In this document: positions 46,500-58,219 of the stretch, piece after piece | Layout: each line of letters opens with the position of its first letter | Position numbering within the stretch: the first letter of the stretch is position 1 | Origin: Muscardinus avellanarius | Taxonomy: Eukaryota; Chordata; Mammalia; Rodentia; Gliridae | DNA: 64,000 nt | Reading direction: 5' to 3' | Assembly (NCBI GenBank): GCA_963383645.1 | Contig: OY726572.1 | Span: forward strand, 23,939,292-24,003,291 | The notes under the pieces: generated by a model | What the model was told of the DNA's origin: nothing | The model's database searches: none | The model's input: the letters and a program-made list of their open reading frames with translations, nothing else | Position numbers and translations under genes: made by a program

Positions 46500-47040
46500 T
46501 TTGGCTTCTATGAGAAGTCCCTAGGAGCCACCTGTGAGCCAAATCTGGCAGTATCAAATGCAAGAACAAGATGTTCATGGTGGGCTAAGTCATTCCATGA
46601 AGTCAGGTTTCTTCTTTTATTATTTGTTAAGTGGTATTCTCCTAATTTTACAAGCAATGACTATTCCTGGGATTTTTTTTTTTAATCAAAGGGAGGGATC
46701 TGAAGAAAGCTAATGGCTGGTTCATCTGGATCTTATCAGAAATTTGGCAAAGAAATCCATCAAGTAAGCCTAAGCAAAGCTGGATTAAGCAAATGTTTAG
46801 TTAGTGGTGTGCTCTGTGACTCTCGGGCATTTGGAAGAGGAAAACATCCTCATACCCAGGTGATCACAGAAAAACACACACCACCCAAGTGTCTGTCGAG
46901 CTCATTCCAGAGTGGCAGGTGGAGGTGCCCTATAGCTTTATCCTGGAGTTCCTCAACTGATCAGAAAGTTTGTGATTTGCACCTTAGTATAATGACTGCA
47001 CCCTATAGTTATAATTTATTTATGTATGTGTGCATTTATT
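46500..47040. other. Intron, nothing recognised
   Basis: The plus-strand open frame at 46713-47060 (115 codons) runs into the SINE and has no recognised domain. Confidence 0.45.
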
Positions 47041-47042
47041 TA

Positions 47043-47238
47043 TTTGGTACCGAGGATTGAACCCAGGTATATTCTATCTCTGGACTATACTCCCAGTCCT
47101 TTTTATTTTTTATTGTGCTATTTTGAAGCAGGATCACACTAAGTCACTGAGGGTCTAAGTTGGCGATGCTGGCATCAAACCTGCAACCCTCCTGTCTCAG
47201 CCTGGGGGTTACAGGTGTGGGCCACCATGCCCTGCTGA
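47043..47238 (-). mobile_element. Old B1-dID SINE (antisense)
   Basis: The segments 'ggtaccgaggattgaaccca', 'tgaagcaggatcacactaag' and 'ttacaggtgtgggccaccat' are in antisense order. Confidence 0.87.
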
Positions 47239-47725
47239 CACAGCCTATACGTAAGGATCACTGTCCACATGGTCACCATCTTTATTCAGACTCTGTTGGG
47301 GGTCAACCCTCGGTAGAGATAGATGTAAAACATTTTCCCTGGTCACAGCTTCAACACACTTATTTTTGTTAAGCAGCTGGTTTGATTTTACATTAGATAC
47401 ATGGTGAATTTTGCAACAAAAATACATTTCATGTTTTGTGCATACTGCTAGGAGACCTATGACCACGTTGTGGTTTCTACTATGAGGTACGTCCTACCGC
47501 ATGGGATGGTTTTCTACTGAGGACATTCCAAGGTCCATAATAATTGTCTCATGATCATAGTAATGTTGTCTTTGTCTTTCCTAATTTTATTTTGCTCATT
47601 TATTTATATGTTAAACCCTAATTTTTTTAAAATAAGGCAAGCTATGAGTGTATAATTTTTTACTTTTTATTTTGTGGTACTGGGGATGGAACCCAGGGCC
47701 ATCGTACCTCTGAGTTACATTCCAA

Positions 47726-47730
<5 letters not shown>

Positions 47731-47779
<49 letters not shown>

Positions 47780-47792
47780 GTTGTTGTTGTTG
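47731..47792. repeat. (TTA)n(TTG)n microsatellite
   Basis: About 16 TTA units then five TTG units, grown from the junction of the two SINEs. Confidence 0.95.
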
Positions 47793-47976
47793 TAGTACTG
47801 GGGTTCCTGGAAACCCTTCTACCTCTGGGCTACACTCCCAGACCTATTTTTTTTAAATATTTTTTTATTTGGAAACAGGGTCTCTTAAGCCAGCACGGCT
47901 GGCTTCAAAACTGTGCGACCCTCCTGTCTCCGCCTCCCAAGTGCAGGGATTACAAGCGTGCGCCACCACGCCCAGC
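47793..47976 (-). mobile_element. Young B1-dID SINE (antisense) nested in an older SINE
   Basis: It carries the young signatures 'ggggttcctggaaaccctt' and 'gggtctcttaagccagc', and ends 'gcgccaccacgcccagc'. The words ttattattatt flank both ends as the likely target-site duplication. Confidence 0.9.
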
Positions 47977-48149
47977 TTATTATTATTTTTTTGAAACAAG
48001 GTCTCACTAGGTTGCTGCAAAATTGCAGTCCTTCTGTCTCTTCCTTCTAAGTAGTGAATTACAGGTGTGCACCAAATGCCTGGCTTTGGCAATCATTTTT
48101 ACAAAATTGAAATAAATCAAACATTATCTAAAAGTTCTTGGTTTTTTTC

Positions 48150-49005
48150 CACAGATTCATGAACATTTTTATGATATTAAATATTTAATAGGTAACACTT
48201 TACTTGAACTTTTAACATATTTTCTTCTATAATAATGTATGAAATATTTTTCTAGAGCATATTTTCCTTAGAGTTTTAAATTATTATCTTAGGATAAATT
48301 TCTAAGAGACTCAATAGTTGGAAGAATATAAAACACTTAATGTTTTTGATAAGTATTGCACAGTATCTTTCCAGAAGTATGGCTTCAGTTTACATTTCTG
48401 TTAGCAGTACAGGAAGCATGGCTAGTTTAGCATAACCACCCTGGATTTATTGTGTTAACATTATTAACAACTTTTAAAATTTTTAATTTAAATAGTTTTT
48501 AATTTGCATTTTTGATTACCAGACATTTAAATTATTTTCCATTCCTTTATTAATCTTTTTAGTTCATTTTTCTTTGAATTGTTTTATCTAATTGCCTGTT
48601 TTTCTTTTGGGCATACTAATACTTACTTTTTATTTATGTGAGGCTTTTATGTACAAATATATAAAGTATTTTCCTATTACTTTGGGAAAATAAATTTGTG
48701 TTTCCCACAAATTTATTATCCATTTTGTTATAATTTTTTATTACATCTTACTTCTTATGTGATTATCTCAACAGATTCTTTTTAATTTAATTCTTATCTG
48801 CATTTGAGGATGAGATAGCTATCCATACATATTTTCTTTTAAGTTTCAAAAAATATTTTTATCTTTTAGATTTAACTATATTTAGTGAAAATCCACCATT
48901 AATCTTGATATAGTCTGGGTTTTTTGTTGCTGGTACAAGGCCTGGGCCTATGATAATACATTAGTTTTCTCTATGATCCTCTGGGCTAGTGGTTTTATCT
49001 AACCT
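48150..49005 (-). mobile_element. L1M/HAL1 LINE fragment (antisense)
   Basis: The order 'tcttaggataaatttctaag', 'tttacatttctgttagcagt', 'tttttaatttgcatttttga', 'tttaagtttcaaaaaatatt' and 'aatcttgatatagtctgg' matches the antisense L1M second-frame end. It is interrupted at its far end by the SINE at 49020. Confidence 0.7.
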
Positions 49006-49019
49006 AGGAAACAGGACCA

Positions 49020-49217
49020 CTTTTTTTTTTTTGGTGGTACTGGGGTTCCGGGGTTCCTGGAAACCCTTCTACCTCTGGGCTACACTCCCAGACCTATTTT
49101 ATATTTTATTTGGAAACAGGGTCTCTTAAGCCAGCGAGGCTGGCTTCGAACCAGTGCCATCCTCCTGTCTCCGCCTCCTAAGCGTGGGGATTACAAGCGT
49201 GCGCCACCACGCCCAGC
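49020..49217 (-). mobile_element. Young B1-dID SINE (antisense) with perfect target-site duplication
   Basis: The segment 'tggggttccggggttcctgg' has a 10-base tandem copy in the ID half. The element ends 'gcgccaccacgcccagc'. The duplication gaaacaggacca is at 49008-49019 and 49218-49229. Confidence 0.95.
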
Positions 49218-49229
49218 GAAACAGGACCA

Positions 49230-49895
49230 TTTTTAGCGTACTTTAGATTGGCCTCTTTGGAGATAGCAAAACAGGTAACAAGTTTTACAGTGTGTAGTGG
49301 AAAGAAAATCTTGCCCTCCCTCGTGGTGGTCACCCACTAAAAAGTAAATATACAGCCTTTAAACATGCAGGGAAAGTATCCAAATTTCACCACAATACAT
49401 GTATCCTTTTTCTTTCTACCAGATTATAACAAATACACAAAAAACAAAAGCCGAGGAAGCAAAATCATTGAATTGGTTGAGGGTGATAATTTTATAAGAC
49501 TTTTAGCTGAGTGTCAGATTCAATCTGACAACATCCAGGATGGAAGAGCATTGGAATTGCCTGAGGATATGGGATGCAGGCTTCCTCCCATGAGGGCGGG
49601 CCTGGACCAGTGCTTTCCATCTGCCTCTCCCTGCTCCTATGCCTCTTAAGCTGAGCAACAGCCTGAGCCTCGTTCCCATAGAGGCCTCTCTCTAAGGGTG
49701 TCAGGTTAGGTGATCCCCTGAGGCACTGAGGAGGAAGGAATATATTCCCTCTCCATACAAAGGAGGAACAGAATGGTCCTGTGTTTCGAACCTGGGCACA
49801 GATACCAAGTCTCTGGCCTGAGTGATGAGTCCTGGATGTTGCTTGAAGTATATTCTATTGGTCTTTCAAAACTGGTTTAGATTGTACGCTTATTT
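49230..49895. other. Intron, nothing recognised
   Basis: No repeat or exon supported. The plus-strand open frame at 49365-49649 has no recognised domain. Confidence 0.45.
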
Positions 49896-49899
49896 TCAG

Positions 49900-50010
49900 C
49901 ACAACTCACCCCATTAATTTCACAATGAAGTATAAAACCCAAGATGATATGGACCCTGCTTTTCTGAGCCATTGCTTCTCCTTCTGCCTCTGCAAGAGTG
50001 AATACATTTA
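49900..50010 (+). repeat. L2 LINE 3' coding fragment
   Basis: The segment 'caatgaagtataaaacccaa' is followed by 'gatgatatggaccctgcttt', the L2 motif (aaagtccaaact..., then ...tgatctggcccctgc). Confidence 0.6.
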
Positions 50011-50020
50011 TTTTTCTTCC

Positions 50021-50815
50021 CCCCCCCCCCAGGAGATAAACTAGTTGGAGGATCCAAAGGTCCCCGTCTTTAAAAACACTTTCTTTTCAGTGCAGCCATG
50101 TACTAACGTGTTTACTCTTTAGCCTGTAGCAAACACTTAGAAATTTGCTTTTAGTTTTCCTAAGAACATGGAGCTACCAGGAGCTTCACTTCTTGTTTTT
50201 GATTTCTTTTATTTTGGAACTTCCAGACAAATAACCAGTCCATGAGTGATGGGCAGTTTTAGTAAGTTCAAAAATAAATAAAGGCAAAAGACTGTGTTTA
50301 TGTTGTATTCAATATTCTTTTATGTGCAAAACATAAAAATTATAAAAGTAGTTTATCCCACCCCAAGCAAGAATGTATAGCAATATCAATATGTTGACTA
50401 AACACTGCGGGCCTGTGACAGGGGAGAGAGTTATGCAGGGAGAGCAGAGCTCCATAGAACACAGAGTCTCCCTGGCTCTAGCCCTTTTCTCCATTCTTAG
50501 ACGAAGAGATGCTTTTTACAGCTCAGGAAGCCAGGGAAGGAATCCATCAGAGTTTGGGTTGACACTTTTCTGTCCCTATTCTGGACAGGTATACTTTGAT
50601 TTATTCACATCATGGATTTAAATGGGGTTACAGTTTTCCCAGGCCTGTCTCAGGTTCTTCATGGTATCCTCTTTCACTCTTAGCTCTCCATTGGGGCAAT
50701 GGGTAATGCAGTTACTGTAGTTATTAATGGAGAAAGAGATGAAAGGGAAATTAAACTCTCTTTTTTCTTTTTTTTTCTCTCTTTAAATTTGGAAATTGAG
50801 GTAAGGAGAAACTAT
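50021..50815. other. Intron, nothing recognised
   Basis: Includes a 10-base C run ending at 50030. The open frames are short and without domains. Confidence 0.45.
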
Positions 50816-50818
50816 TTC

Positions 50819-50990
50819 AGGGGCTGACATTTTTTTTTTCGTAAAGGATCAGATAGTAAATATTTTAGGTTTTATCAGCCAGATGGTATCTGTTGCAAAT
50901 ACTCAACTCAGCTGTTGCACAGAAAGCGGCCAAACACAATATGTAAACAAATAACCTTGGCTGCATTCCAACTGAACTTCATGAAATGGT
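50819..50990 (-). mobile_element. hAT-type element, same family as 37422-37740 (antisense, truncated)
   Basis: The order 'aggggctgacattt', 'gtaaaggatcagatagtaaa', 'tattttaggttttatcagcc', 'caactcagctgttgcacaga' and 'cttggctgcattccaactga' is the reverse orientation of the element at 37422. The far terminus is missing. Confidence 0.75.
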
Positions 50991-51079
50991 GCAGAAATTT
51001 GGATTTCATATAATTTTCACTAGTCACAAATTGTTTTTTGTCTTCTTATTTTTTTTCTTCATTTAAAATGTAAAATCCA

Positions 51080-51274
51080 AGCAGGGCGTGGTGGCGCACA
51101 CTTGTAATCCCCGCACTTGGGAGGCAGAGACAGGAGGATCGTGCAGGTTCGAAGACAGCCACGCGCGCTGGCTTAGGAGACCCTGTTTCCAAATTAAAAA
51201 AAAAATGTAAAAATAGGTCTGGGAATGTAGCCTGGATGTAGAAGGGCTTCCAGGAACCCCAGTACTACCAAAAA

Positions 51275-51305
<31 letters not shown>

Positions 51306-51313
51306 AAAATAAT
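51080..51313 (+). mobile_element. Young B1-dID SINE with perfect 15-base target-site duplication
   Basis: The element runs from 'gcagggcgtggtggcgcac' to 'ggaaccccagtactacc' plus an (AAAT)n tail (51262-51306). The flanking repeat aaaatgtaaaatcca is identical at 51065-51079 and 51314-51328. Confidence 0.97.
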
Positions 51314-51328
51314 AAAATGTAAAATCCA

Positions 51329-51880
51329 TTCTTAACTCATAAGCCAGATTGGGCAGCACGTTGTAGCCCCCCTTGTGTTATTCTTAACTCCTTCATGAAC
51401 ACACTGGGTTCTGAGAGGTGGCCCCTTGGATCCTTCTCTCTGCACACACTCGCATCCTCATCAACATTTATATTTATATAACTGGAACACAAATGTGAGG
51501 TCTGAGAGCCTTAGTGGTGGAAGAAACTTTATCATCTCTGCAGTATTCAACTACAGCCTGAGTAGTGATAGGTGAGATGTATCATAAGTAATTTTCTACC
51601 GATAATAAAGTACTCAAGCTTGCAAGTGATTTGTGCCTATTTATAAGTTAAAGCAGATTTGACACTCTGGCTATAATAATGCTGTTCTCCCTCACTTGCA
51701 TTCTGCTTTGCTTTCTCCAGGTAGGAGAGGGATCTGCTGTGCAATGGCTGAGGACTGAGGATGAGAGGCAGGACACAGGCCATGATGTCCCCGAGCTGCC
51801 TGATGAGAGTGAAGACTCTTACCTAATCCTACCTTGGCTTTCTTTAGCTGGAGAAACTTCTCTGCAACAGCCTTACAAGG
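51329..51880. other. Intron, nothing recognised
   Basis: The pair of opposite-strand open frames at 51679-52000 has no recognised domain. Confidence 0.45.
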
Positions 51881-51894
51881 CAAAGTTGGGAAAA

Positions 51895-52000
51895 GGTATG
51901 CAGTATTGAGTCTGCACAATGATGTCTGAGGACAGAGAGGCCAAGCAACTTGCTCAAGGTCGTACAGCTTAGCAACAGTAGAGTTGAAATTGTAATACAA
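51895..52000 (-). repeat. MIR fragment (antisense)
   Basis: The segment 'agcaacttgctcaaggtcgt', followed by 'acagcttagcaacagtagag', is the antisense MIR core. Confidence 0.75.
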
Positions 52001-52835
52001 ATCTTTGGTGACTGATATTTGTGGTTTTAACTGGACTTACAGGGTTCGGCATCACAGGTTTCAGAGAAACCTAAAGAACTCAGAGCCTGCTATTTTCAAG
52101 CTGTGACTCCAATAATATTCAAGAACATTAACTACCCCGACTTTTATTGCACAGAGCTGGGTCTTCTTCATGGCACAGGTAGATGTACTATACCCATCTT
52201 ATGGATGAGTAGGCCACCTTTAGAATATTAGCTAGATAAAAATAGTATAATAAATACTCAGAGACCTGACATAAATATTTCTGTACATCAGAACTGGCTG
52301 CCAGAGAGTGGGCATTCCTGTGCCAGGAGGAAGTCCTTTGGCAGAACAGATAACAGAAAACAAAGTACCCTCTAGTAAGCTTGGCAAATTGCCAGTTTGG
52401 AAGGACTGTGGGGTCATCGTGGCAAACGCTCTACGTGCTAGGGAATGAGATACTACTGAACACATTACAGAAAAGTCGCTCCAGGAACACCATCCGCCCA
52501 CAGTGAAAGCTAGCTTGTCTGCTTGTCATCAAAAGAACTTCTTCATCAGCCAACAATTTCATAATCCAAAGGACAGTGGGAACAGATGCATATAATCTTG
52601 ACCTGGAGGCACTTTAAGAATGAATGTGTTCTTAATCATGAGACAATTGAATTATTCTAAACATAATGTCGGTGGTGCTTTTGTTATAATTTCTCAAATA
52701 TTGATTATTCATTTGTATCACACTAGTCTACAGCGTTGGGCCGAATCATGCATGGTTTCGGAGTTTGTTTTCAGTTGTTTATTTTTAAAGGTTAAATTTT
52801 TTACATCCAAACTCATGTTCATGTTCTGCTGACAA
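52001..52835. other. Intron, nothing recognised
   Basis: No exon or confident repeat in this stretch. Confidence 0.45.
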
Positions 52836-52837
52836 AG

Positions 52838-53290
52838 ATTCCTTGCTTGACTTCTATTAAGCCCATCTGTGCACTCCTTGGTAAAATTCAGTTTTAGCCA
52901 GAATCTTGATAATTCAGTTCAGCAAAACCACTCAACTCATGATATCTGAGTACCTTCTATAACCGATCATATTCTTCATCCTCCACTAACACCCAGTTAT
53001 AACTGATCAGCCAGGCCTGTCTTCAGCAAGAATCCAGTTAGTTTGGCTTAAGTAGAATCCCCTTTACCCTAATGTTTCCTTTTAGTGACCTTCCCTCCAT
53101 TCTCCCCACCTTGCTTCTTGATTATAAATGACCACTTATCCATGCTGTTTGGGAAGGGGCTGAGTCAACTCTCTCCTTCATGACAAAATCCCATTGCAAC
53201 AGTCCCTATGCCTACTAGGATGGTCCTGAGTAAAGTCAGCCTCCCTATGCTTTAACAAATGTTACTGAATAATTTTTTCTTCAACACCGC
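52838..53290 (+). mobile_element. Probable ERVL-type solo LTR
   Basis: The 3' end reads 'gcaacagtccctatgcctac', 'tgagtaaagtcagcctccct', 'atgctttaacaaatgttact' and 'gaataattttttcttcaaca', the layout of LTR16/LTR33-type ERVL LTRs. The body is diverged and the 5' boundary is uncertain. There is no internal retroviral sequence nearby. Confidence 0.5.
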
Positions 53291-54790
53291 AGCCCCCATA
53301 TGCAAACAAAAGACCAATGCCATCTAAACTAATTTCATTTATCAGATCCTTCAGAATCCCTCATTCATTCCCATAAGCTCAATTCTTCACTCTTTTCTTT
53401 TTTGTCACTAGGAAGAAGTTCAAAGTTTTACAGCTTCTCTTAAGTTTGCAAAAGCTAGCTGGCTTACCAGTGCATCCAGACAGCCACAGCTGGGATGATA
53501 ACCAAATGGAAGCAAGGAAAGGGATCCAGAGAAATGGGCAAGACGACTGCAGAGAGGCGAGTGGGACTGGCCAGCTCTCCAACTACACTTCAGAGCTGTG
53601 AAACATTAATGTTGAGGGCTGGAGAGAGGGAAGAATACGGAACACCAGAGGCACTGAGTAAAGGCTAGGCTCCGCTAGAATTTAATGAGATGGAAATAAA
53701 CACAGAGCTCCAACGCAACACTTCAGAGACTGTGTTTTGGATTTTTCTTACTAAAAATCAGAGAGAAGAGGGAGGCCAGGAACCAAACCAGGGAAGAGAG
53801 AGGAGAAAGAGAGATGAAAGGAGAGGAAAGAGGACACCTAGTTAAAGAAGGAAGAAAACAAAAATGTGCCTTTTCCCTCAAAATAATCAATTCGTAGAAC
53901 CTCAGGTATGTATTACACTGCTTTCCCTGAGTAGTGGACTGTGCATCCTCATACTTGCTAAAAATCAGGGTTAACATAAACCCTTGGAGCTGTCACTACT
54001 ATTTTTCTGTACCTAAGTTCATTTTGGGGTTTACTTTTCCTGTTGTCTTTTCTCATAGGCCCTTCTTATCCTTTTTGGCTTAAGATCCCTTTTTGCCACT
54101 CTTCTTAAGATGCTCTTTATATCAGTACAAAGTCAAGGCTCTGACACTGAAAGATGGGGAAACTGTCCCTGGAAATCCTGCTCTCCGAACCCTCAGCACA
54201 GCCTCAGAATGGGGTGGGAAGTGGTGTGGGAGTGAGGAAGGGGCCAGGACCTCTGAGTTGCCACCAACTGAGAGTTAGTGTTGGCTCTTTGAGTACTCAG
54301 AGGGGTTCCAGAATACTTTTCTGCTCTTTTTTGGTTTCTTCCTGATCTTCATGTCCTTCTCAACCCTCATCCTTCATACCCATAGCAGCATCAGGCTCTC
54401 CCCAGCCCCATCACCCTGTATCCTGGATCCCTGAGCATTTGGTTGTGAGGCCCAATGTATAATGTAATCCAGCACCTTGCTTCTCTCAGATCAGGTCTGA
54501 GCCATTCTTGGAAGCTCTTGGAAGTTCTCTCTGCTGCTTACCCTACCATGACTTCAACATGCTGCTCAGAGTTGGAGAACTTCCCTCTTGACAGAAGTAT
54601 CAGGGTTGTCTCCCCAAGATAAAACTGGTTGAAAGAGGGAGTATAGAGTGTTTTTTCCTTCCCACACCTGGGAAGAAGGACAGCTGGGGGCCACAAAGCC
54701 TCCTTTTCCTCACTTCCTGACTGGCATAGTGTTATGTAGCCAGGAAAATAGAATAATTTACAGATAAAAATAAATAATCCTCACTCCTGA
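53291..54790. other. Intron, nothing recognised
   Basis: Includes a purine-rich stretch at 53755-53860. The open frames lack domains. Confidence 0.45.
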
Positions 54791-54794
54791 TCCC

Positions 54795-54837
54795 CTTGTA
54801 ATGAATTGAACATTGTCTCTCAAAAGATATGTACTAG
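54795..54837 (+). mobile_element. MLT1-type solo LTR, first part
   Basis: The segment 'gtaatgaattgaacattgtc', followed by 'tctcaaaagatatgtac', is the MLT1 LTR opening. It is interrupted by an ID element. Confidence 0.85.
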
Positions 54838-54955
54838 TTCTTGGTCTAGGGATATGGTGGTAGAGTGCTTGTTAAGAATGTGAGAAGCCCTGGGTTCAAT
54901 CCTTAGAATGGTAAATATATATGTATATTTATATAATATATATTTATATATATTT
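54838..54955 (+). mobile_element. ID element (tRNA-derived SINE monomer) with AT-rich tail
   Basis: The order 'gggatatggtggtagagtgc', 'ttgttaagaatgtgagaagc' and 'cctgggttcaatccttagaa' is a full ID element with A box and B box (ggttcaatcc). It includes the middle that is deleted in the dID halves of the dimeric SINEs. An AT-rich tail follows. Confidence 0.88.
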
Positions 54956-55337
54956 GACACATATTGGTCCTCAACCCTGATACTTGGGTGTTCTTATTTA
55001 GCAATAGGGTCTTTCCAAATGTAATTAAGTTTACATAGACCTGAATCTAAAGATAAGTCACCTTATAAGAGACAGGAAAGAAGTGGAGTCACAGGGAAGA
55101 CATGTGAAGAAAGACGCCAAGATTGGACTCTGGCTTCTACAAACCCAGGAATACCAGGAATCACTGAGAGAGGCAAAAATGGATTCTCCCCTAGAGTCTT
55201 GGAAGGGAGTGTGTCCCTATTAAACTTGATTTTGGAATTTCAGCCTCCAGAACTGTGAAAAAAATACATTTCTGTTTTAAGTTTCCCAGTTGGTAGTAGT
55301 TGATGATGGCAATCCTAAATCCTCTGTTATACTACAG
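54956..55337 (+). mobile_element. MLT1-type solo LTR, second part
   Basis: The order 'tcttatttagcaatagggtc', 'tgtaattaagtttacataga', 'gggaagacatgtgaagaaag' and 'ttcagcctccagaactgtga', then 'tacatttctgttttaagttt', is the standard MLT1 LTR. It is non-coding and ancient. Confidence 0.9.
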
Positions 55338-55359
55338 ATAACAGAGTATTTTCTTTTTC

Positions 55360-55563
55360 CTTGCAGTACTGGGGATGGAAGCTAGGGGCATTCTACCTCT
55401 GAGCTACACCCCCAGATCAATTTTTTATTCTTTATTTTGAAACAGGGTCTCATTAAGTTGCAGAGAGCCTCACCAAGTAGCTGAGGCTGGCTGAGAATCT
55501 GCGATCCTTCTGTCTCAACCTCCAAGTACTGGGATTACAAGCATGCGCCACCACTCCTGGCAA
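55360..55563 (-). mobile_element. B1-dID SINE (antisense)
   Basis: The order 'tactggggatggaagctagg', 'gaaacagggtctcattaagt' and 'gggattacaagcatgcgcca' is antisense. A short attttct word flanks both sides. Confidence 0.9.
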
Positions 55564-56405
55564 GATTATTTTCTGTTGACACATATAGGTCAAAGGGCTA
55601 TGACCAGTCTTCACTAGTTCAGACAAATTAGCCTATAGGTTCATTACCTCAGTGCCTGGTTATCATATGGAGTGAGAGCTTTGGATTAAGTCAGAGGAAA
55701 ATTTGGTCTGGGAAGGGGAATATTAGAAGGAATAAACAAGGAGGCATGAGGGTATCAGACAGTCAGAGAAGACCCAAAAGGGGTTAAAGGTGATTTCAAA
55801 TACCTGCAAAGGCTAAGCTACTGCCTGCAGATGAAGCAGAAGTAGATGGTTGGAACAGATTTAGGTTTCTCTCTAGGACATAGTCTTAGAAGGGAGTGTT
55901 TCCCTGATAAACTTGGGGGAGCTGGATCTTTGCCACTCAGATCCCTGCCTGATGCCATCTTAAATGCCCTTCCACTCCAAAAGTGGCCTCTCAGAAAGCA
56001 CATTGGACCTACAGAAGTACTTAATATTGACAGAGCAGAAAATCACATTTGCCTTAGAGGGAACTCTTGGGCTGTGTACTTTGGAAGGAAATTAGGCAAT
56101 CAGCCAAGATATTCTTTAATTCCAAAAAAATTCCAACGTATGATGAAGTAAAGATGGTGCTCTGTGTTTAAGAATAGGATGAACTCAGTGATTAAATGTA
56201 GGAACTCAAGTTCAGAAAGTACAATGGAACTTCCCTCTGACATACCATGTGACTGTGGAAATTCATTGTATTCTCAGGACAATCTTGCCTATGGGGATGC
56301 ATCCAGTATTCTAGAGCAGAGGGTTTTCAGCTTTCAACGCTCATTGTGAAATCTTCAGGAATTTTGAGAGATGGTTGGTGAATGCAGCCATTATCAAAAT
56401 ATAGA
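55564..56405. other. Intron, nothing recognised
   Basis: The plus-strand open frame at 55846-56151 has no recognised domain. It may be chance. Confidence 0.45.
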
Positions 56406-56412
56406 AATTACA

Positions 56413-56633
56413 GCCAGGCGTGGTGGCACAAACTTGTAATCCCAGCATTCAGGAGGCTGAGACAGGAGGATCAGAGTTTGAAGATAACCTCAGCTACTAC
56501 TTAGTGAGGCTCTTTGCAACTCATTGAGACCCTGTTTCAAAATAAAGAATAAAAATAGGGCTGGGGGTGTAGCTCAGAGGTAAATTGCCCCTGGGTTCCA
56601 TCCCCAGTACCACAAAAAAAAAAAAAAAAAACT
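56413..56633 (+). mobile_element. B1-dID SINE
   Basis: The order 'gccaggcgtggtggcacaaa', 'ggaggctgagacaggaggat', 'gggctgggggtgtagctcag' and 'gggttccatccccagtacca' with an A tail is a well-preserved older-subfamily copy. Confidence 0.95.
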
Positions 56634-56645
56634 TACAATTAAATC

Positions 56646-56833
56646 AGTATTTCTAACTGGGGTGATTCTGTCCCCCAGAGGACACTGGGCAAAAATCTGT
56701 TTTTTGGGTTGGCATAACTGGCGGTACTACTAGCATCTAGTGGGTAGAGGCTAGAACTGCTGCTAAATAAAGAATCTCACAACAAAGAATTATCAGGCTT
56801 AAAATGTCAGGAGTTTCAAGGTTGAGATATTTT
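56646..56833 (+). mobile_element. MER20 (hAT-Charlie nonautonomous element)
   Basis: The order 'cagtatttctaactggggtg', 'tactagcatctagtgggtag', 'aggctagaactgctgctaaa' and 'acaacaaagaattatcagg', ending 'ttcaaggttgagatatttt', follows MER20 end to end. Confidence 0.93.
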
Positions 56834-58205
56834 GAGTTAAGTAAATTATATGTATTAAAAACAAAGGTGATAAATAATCTCAAACTTAGCTTGTCATTTC
56901 CAAATTATTTATTGGCTTTTATGTTTGGGGAAATATAGGTTTGGTTATGAATTCATATATATCTGATGGAAATACTATACAATGGTGTTAATTGTGTCTC
57001 TTCCCAAGTCCCTATTTAGCAAAATCACATCAGTAGCTTAAAGTTGGCCATGGGAAAAATTTTACACCCTGAACATAGGCAAACTTTACACATAAGGTCT
57101 TCTCACTTTTTCGGAGAATCGGTTGTTAAACTTTGAGCAGCACACCACTGGAGATATGCTTATGGAATATCTACAGGGAGTTGGGGTTTTCTCTTTCTCT
57201 TACTTCTCTCAGAAGAATGCAGTGAGGCTAAAATTTGATATTGAAAAAGAAAAACCTAGGGGAAGGTGCCCCAAAAAATCTAGAAAAATAAAATTCCTGA
57301 TGAAAATGCGAAGGGAAGAAATAGAGTATTTGCAAGACATCATTTAAATGAAAAGGAAGCCATGCATCTAAATCTATCTTTTTATACCATTAAAACATCT
57401 GTCTAGAAAGTGAAAAATCAATCCCTCACCCAGATGTCTCTTCTTTGTGATGCCAAGTGGATGAATATTTGAATATTTAGATTACACGAACTATAATAGC
57501 ACAATATTAGGAGACATTAAGATGATTTTCCACTTTTTTCTTCTGGTTCAGATATTTGAAAACAATTTCTCTTTTGCTAACGGAGTACATAGTTTCATGG
57601 TGATTGAAGTTGGAGGCTGGGTCACCATATGGTAGCTACTCATGTGCATTTACTTACTCGTCTTAGGTAGAATTTGAGATCACTCTGGGATGTGGTCGGG
57701 GACTTAGATTCTCTCTCCATAAGAAACATTAGAGGGTGAGGAAGAGAAAGCCAGTGAGAAAACAAACCATTCTTAAAGAAATATCATCAATTTTTAAACC
57801 GAGTAAATGAACAAAACAAGAAGTGGTGGCTTAAAGCACAGAGTGGAAAGTTTTCTGAAGCCAAGGGGATTCTAGGACTGAATGGGAGAAGGCAGGAGAA
57901 CCCTGGATGAAAGTAACAATGAGCCATGGAAATGAACAGAGATTCGGTACCTCGTGTTCCAGGAGAAAGAACTTACGTGGCAATGAGAAATTGGGGCTAG
58001 GACTCTGTGTGGGAAGGTTTGGGTATAAGAGAATGTCACTCACATCCCAGGAGGCCAGACAGTTGAGGCCAGACAGTTCCTGCCCCAGCAGGCACAGGTG
58101 GCATGTGAAGAGTTAACAGGCTTCCTGGGGCTCTCAGTCATTGAGTTACCACTAATGTCCAAATCTGCTTCAGCTGGAGGGATTAAAAATTGAAATACTA
58201 GAAAA
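56834..58205. other. Intron, nothing recognised
   Basis: There is a 14-base tandem copy at 58051-58079 (aggccagacagtt twice). The plus-strand open frame 57123-57347 has a basic C-terminal half but no recognised family. Confidence 0.45.
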
Positions 58206-58219
58206 AAGACTAGAAAAGA

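Larger units (their letters stand above)
47672..48086 (-). mobile_element. Old B1-dID SINE (antisense) split by a younger SINE
   Basis: The ID half (47677-47730, 'tactggggatggaaccca') is separated from the B1 half (47977-48086, 'ttgaaacaaggtctcactag' to 'gtgcaccaaatgcctggc') by the element at 47793-47976. Confidence 0.85.

Noticed and set aside
54838..54914. Functional tRNA gene
   Set aside because: It has A and B boxes but the sequence is that of an ID retroposon with a tail, inside an LTR. No intact cloverleaf was recognised.
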